Positions 60,270 to 64,000 of a stretch of 64,000 nucleotides of DNA are shown here, in pieces. The notes beneath the pieces are model-generated. The model was not told the origin of the DNA. It saw only the letters and a list, made by a program, of their open reading frames with translations, and did not search any database. Position numbers and translations under genes: made by a program. The stretch lies in assembly GCA_036971475.1 (NCBI GenBank), contig JBAIZL010000002.1, positions 355,100,082-355,164,081 on the forward strand, read 5' to 3'. The stretch comes from Prosapia bicincta (lineage: Eukaryota > Arthropoda > Insecta > Hemiptera > Cercopidae). Numbering within the stretch: the first letter of the stretch is position 1; each line of letters begins with the position of its first letter.

Positions 60270-62100
60270 GCCAAATTGATAACCAAGTATAGTTATAAGA
60301 AAAAGCTAAAGATGCACAACACAAAAACTACAAGTTTTAAAATACTCTACTTTAACAACTGCAAATGGTGAAGAATATATATTTTCAGGCTTTTGTGAAA
60401 ATTTTGCTTCTAGTTATTTTTAGATCTGGTTTCCCAAAATTTAGGCTACGATATGTGCCTAATTTTCAAAATTTTGTTTTATCTATATCATTTCAACCCT
60501 TTCCACTCCAATTAAATATTACCTATTTTCCTTATCAGGTCCTTTTAAATTAGAGTCAAAGAGCCTTATTTACATAATTATTAATTTCTTTTAGATATTC
60601 ATATCTAATTTCGAAGACTAATAATATTCCTTTTCAATCTTATACAACTAAAGAAGAGATTGACGTTAGATAAACTAAAATATTTATTAACTAAACACAT
60701 AAAATATAACCCAATTACTACAATGAAATCAATTCATTTACTATATCGCATGGTGTACATCTTGGTTACAAGATATGAAATAAAAATGTACCTCTACAAA
60801 ATCAGATGATACTCATAAATTTTTGATAAATATATTCGTCAGAAAAAAATAATTGTAAAATAATTTTTGTTTGAAAAAATGACTCTTTAGAACTTTAAAA
60901 AACGTTTTAGACCCATTTTTTTAATACTACTATTATTCAGGTTAATCTAGTAAGCAAAGTTAGATTGTTTACAATGCCTCAGATAAATAAACAACAAATT
61001 AAAAGCATTGGATGAAATGATAATAAGAATAAAAATCAGGTAAATTTAACATGTTGACTGCGGCAGTGATGAATCATACCTGGCCATAAGAGGAACGATT
61101 TACCTCAAGGTGTTTTTTTAGCAAATGCAATACTGTTTGTCTTAGTGTTGTTGATAAATTTGTTGTAGAAATTCTTGTTAGGGCTCATTTTGTTCAGTTA
61201 GATATTAGCTTTTATAGAATAATGTCTGTTTCTAGTTATTGTTGCTGTAAGCTGACAAACAGTGTCTTAACCCTCCAGTGAGGGCACTGATTTGAAAACC
61301 AGAGGTGGCACACTGAGTTTTCCTCCAATCCTCAAAAAATAGACACTGTAGCAAATTAAGTACATTTTATATTTTTGTATTTAACATAAGCATAAAATCC
61401 TTTTCTTTACTTAAATACCTACAAATTATTTTTTAAAAAGGTTTAAAAATTGCCTCTAAACACCTAGCTTGAGATAGTAGCTGTTGTAAGTCCTAAAGTG
61501 TATTTTTGTATTTGTGTTTCTGCCATTCTTTTGTGTAATGATTGAACTCTTTATTCTCTCTGCCAATGGAATTTCTTAAATGTCACCAAAGTCGTTCAGT
61601 AAATCATGTGTTTTGAGACTTCATCATTATCTTCTTCGTATTCAACTACCTCCCGACCCTCACTCTCATGACTACTAGTTTCTTGCAAAATACCAAAACC
61701 ATCATCATCATCATCATTGTTTCTATATTTTCTAATTCACAAATGTTATAAAAAAACCATCCCGCAAATGATCCGGTTGGCGTATGAACATCAAACTCCT
61801 CTCACAACTATGAAAAATAAATTGATTGCACTACCTTATTTTGCTGCATTCATTATAAATATCATAATTTAACTGTTGCTTATCATAAAAAGATTAGTAA
61901 TTGTAATAATAAAAATGTTAAAGTGTAACCATTAGTATTAGTTTATCTTGTAGTTTTATTTTGTTACTGTAAGGTTTAGATATTTTTTTTGAAATATCAA
62001 AACAGGTTGATGATAGTTTTATAGCATTTTTTTCAGATAAATATTATTTTACAGTTTTATTTTAACTATATTCAGCTTTCATGTAGATATTTAGGTTTTT
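60270..62100. other. AT-rich non-coding stretch
   Basis: No gene recognised. The minus strand at about 61610-61750 has an acidic open stretch (NNDDDDDGFGIL, ESEGREVVEYEEDNDEV) of unknown origin, possibly the N-terminus of a transposase. Confidence 0.45.
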
Positions 62101-62373
62101 CTGTCTTTTCATAACTAACTGGAGTTAATGGAAAAAGTCAAAAATGGATTGAAACTTGTCTGCTTAATCAATCAGTAAGTAGTGGGTTTTTGCCAAATTA
62201 ATACAAAAAACTTTATTTTTGTAAAATGATGCTCTATTTACCAGAAACATTAGGACGTTTGATAGTAAATTTTATTTATTGGCAGAACACATGTAACACT
62301 CGGACAGAATTGGTAATGGAAATAAAAAACTGTTGTCTTGCAAGTGAAGTATAATATTTTATTCTGCTATGGC

Positions 62374-62407
62374 GACATTTCGGTATATAGATCACTATCA
62401 TCATCAG
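62374..62407 (-). ncRNA. Hammerhead-ribozyme-like core
   Basis: Minus strand: CTGATGA (intact), TGATAGTGATCTATATACC (ATAG/CTAT stem), GAAA, TGTC. Core boxes intact, with a GTC-type triplet after a very short stem III. Confidence 0.35.
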
Positions 62408-62539
62408 GCCTCTATACAAGAAGCCTTCTGAAAGACAAATTTGGTTAATATAGTGACGGGCAAACGTTTTAAAAGAAGGGTCAGATATAATACAAAATGT
62501 AAAAGGATGCAAACATTGCAGTTATCTTCTGAGTGAGAG

Positions 62540-63150
62540 ATTTCATGTTTGGGAATCGTGATTACGAGAGGGCCTTGTAAAACTCAATTTTAGAATCGTT
62601 CAGAAATATTTGCTTCAATTCACGATTACAGTGTGACTTAAATAGTTCGAGCTGTAATTCTGGTTCGACTGACTGACAACCCACAATTAATTACTTTCTT
62701 AAAGTGTACAGGTCCTGTTCGATGACTTTGAAGTCTTGGATCTTCATTTAATTCTTAATAAAATCTTTTCTCATAGATATTAATTTTGTTTTGAATAACT
62801 GCAATAGTTCGTAGATTTGGGAAATGAGTAAAATCTCTCTTGACTAGATATTTTGAGTATTTTTAAACCCCTGATGTTACCCCAAATATCATGTATTAGT
62901 TGGTTTATTCCCTGACGTCTCAGGTTCAATTTATTGGTGTGACTGAGAAGATTTGTAAAATAAACTTTCCAAAATGTGATAGTAGGTTGAAATTCTTCAA
63001 AAATGTCTGATTTTTTTAGTTGTTCTATTTAATGAGCACACCCCATCAAAACCTTCAGTAACACAAAACTTGTCATCAATACCTGTTATAAATCTCACTA
63101 GCTGAGCTGAGTCAGTTATGTCCGTACTTACATCAGTAGTTAATGGCGGC
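62540..63150 (-). pseudogene. hAT transposase fragment (ZBED/GTF2IRD2-like)
   Basis: Minus-strand translation: TDVSTDITDSAQLVRFITGI, DDKFCVTEGFDGVCSLNRTT and KKSDIFEEF (the DESTD..D.AQL...IRG motif region of domesticated-type hAT transposases), then HTNKLNLRRQGINQLIHDIW (their LNLxLQGxxQLIxD motif). The middle of the transposase is deleted, and downstream frames (SQERFYSFPK) are broken. Confidence 0.65.
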
Positions 63151-63179
63151 ACTTGAGCACAAACTACCCCTAACTGGCC

Positions 63180-64000
63180 TGTACGTCACCGGTGAGTATA
63201 GGGGCAGTTTTGGATGATGAAGGAGGTCGGTGCGGCCCTGATCCTAGACTTTGGGGTGGCTTTGACTACGTTTAGAGCAGTAGGGGGTAGTTTTTGGAAA
63301 AACATATATATTCCAACCCACTAACCTAAGGTATTTAAATTGCATCTAACCTAACCCACCCCTAGGTGAAGGTGTGTTCTCAGCTACATTCAGGACCTTC
63401 GCCGGGGGTAGCTCCGGGGGTGGAATCGGGGTGGGGTGAAGTTTTCGAAAAAATTTGGAAAAATGTTTCTTGACTGATAGGGTGAGTCTAGAGTGTATTA
63501 TCGCTATGGTTGGGGGTTGTTTCACCTGGGGGTAGTTTTTAAATAATATATGAAATTACCAAAAAATGATCGGTTGGATCAAATGACCGTATGGGATATG
63601 TCTAGAGTCCAGTATGGACTGCTGCGGGGGCGGGTTCACCAGGGGGTTGTTCTCAGATTGCAAAAAAATGATCGGGGTCCTAGGTAAAAGTCACCCAGGA
63701 GTCGTGCTCGAGGTAAATCCACCCAGGAGCCAGGCCTTAGGTAAAGCTACCACAGAGGCAGAACTTAGGTAAAGCCACCCAGGTGTCAGATCTTCGGTAA
63801 AATCACCCTGGAGTCGTGCTCGAGGTAAAGCCACCCAGGACGTAGGTATAGTCTATACGGAGCATGGCCTCAGGTAAAGCATTCCCGAGGACGGCCCTTA
63901 AGTAAAGCCGCGCTCGAGAAAGCCCTTAGGTAAATTTACACTAGAGTAAGGCTTTAGGTGGGGGTTGTTTTTAATAATATATGAAATTGCCAAAAATTGA
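63180..64000 (+). mobile_element. Diverged relative of the palindromic element's arm, runs off the window
   Basis: Shares landmarks in the same order and orientation as the left arm: GATGAAGG.GG..GGT/CTC, ATCNTAGACT..G.GGTG, TTTGACTACGTTTAGAG (63215-63290, versus 30985-31050), CCGGGGGTAGCT.CCGG.G.GGGGT (63400-63435 versus 31110-31137), TAATATATGAAAT (63543 versus 31158), and the 29-bp GGTAAAGC array (63690-63960 versus 34786-34875). A possible tip AGTATAGGGGC at 63207 recalls AGTAGAGAAGGC, but this is speculative. No coding sequence in the visible part. Confidence 0.65.
63690..63960 (+). repeat. Degenerate 29-30-bp repeats GGTAAAGCCACCCAGGAG
   Basis: Nine or so units (GGTAAA..CACCCAGGAG...CTCGA / CCTTA) in tandem, the amplified form of the array at 34786-34875. 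Confidence 0.9.

Noticed and set aside
62276..62512. 78-codon minus-strand frame
   Set aside because: It overlaps the hammerhead-like repeat, and its sequence is explained by that motif.
63337..63365. CCTAACCTAA-like strings as telomeric repeat
   Set aside because: Only one or two units (also near 30750); not an array. They belong to the palindromic-element family repeats.

Overview
This is a nuclear stretch of an invertebrate animal genome, most likely an insect. It is AT-rich and carries long (TA)n and (CA)n tracts. It holds decayed BEL/Pao and Ty3/gypsy LTR retrotransposons, jockey/R1-like non-LTR retrotransposons, a Penelope-like remnant and a hAT remnant. There is one recognisable multi-exon host gene. 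I cannot name the species. There are no operons, CRISPR arrays or prokaryotic features.

Layout. 1-4.7 kb: a degenerate BEL/Pao element on the plus strand, followed by an LTR-like repeat that recurs at 54 kb. 4.7-10.4 kb: non-coding DNA with dispersed repeats. 10.4-22.4 kb: a three-layer nest. A jockey-like non-LTR retrotransposon is split by a gypsy element on the minus strand (LTRs 11138-11322 and 21761-21947, GTAT duplicated). The gypsy is itself split in its reverse transcriptase by a BEL/Pao element on the plus strand (LTRs 13998-14347 and 19865-20215, ACTAG duplicated). 22.4-28.1 kb: an unidentified pseudogene, then a minus-strand multi-exon gene for a probable secreted protein whose long first intron contains hairpins and microsatellites.

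29.8-43.3 kb is the centrepiece. A second copy of the non-LTR retrotransposon is interrupted by a 12,215-bp, almost perfectly palindromic mobile element (30048-42262). It begins AG and ends CT, is bounded by a 6-bp duplication (GATCTG), and consists of two inverted arms of 6,016 and 6,025 bp around a 174-bp unique spacer. Each arm carries one convincing gene, for a 98-aa small OB-fold-like protein. Each also has a terminal 83-bp tandem repeat rich in CCAAT, YY1-like and E2F-like motifs, a 25-bp minisatellite and several other tandem arrays. Termini and target duplication fit the Maverick/Polinton class, so I read it as a non-autonomous, palindromic Polinton-type derivative. A diverged relative of its arm sequence starts near 63.2 kb and runs off the window.

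43.4-64 kb: mostly non-coding DNA with an 84-bp satellite (47.76-48.56 kb), an inverted copy of the dispersed repeat at 9.2-10.4 kb (49.85-51.19 kb), hammerhead-ribozyme-like motifs, a Penelope-like GIY-YIG fragment (56.2-56.7 kb), a truncated gypsy element (56.8-59.05 kb), a fragment resembling TTC28-type CHAT-domain proteins (59.8-59.95 kb) and a hAT transposase fragment of the ZBED/GTF2IRD2 kind (62.5-63.15 kb).

Nearly all coding capacity is transposon-derived and broken. The open reading frames in simple repeats and minisatellites are not genes.
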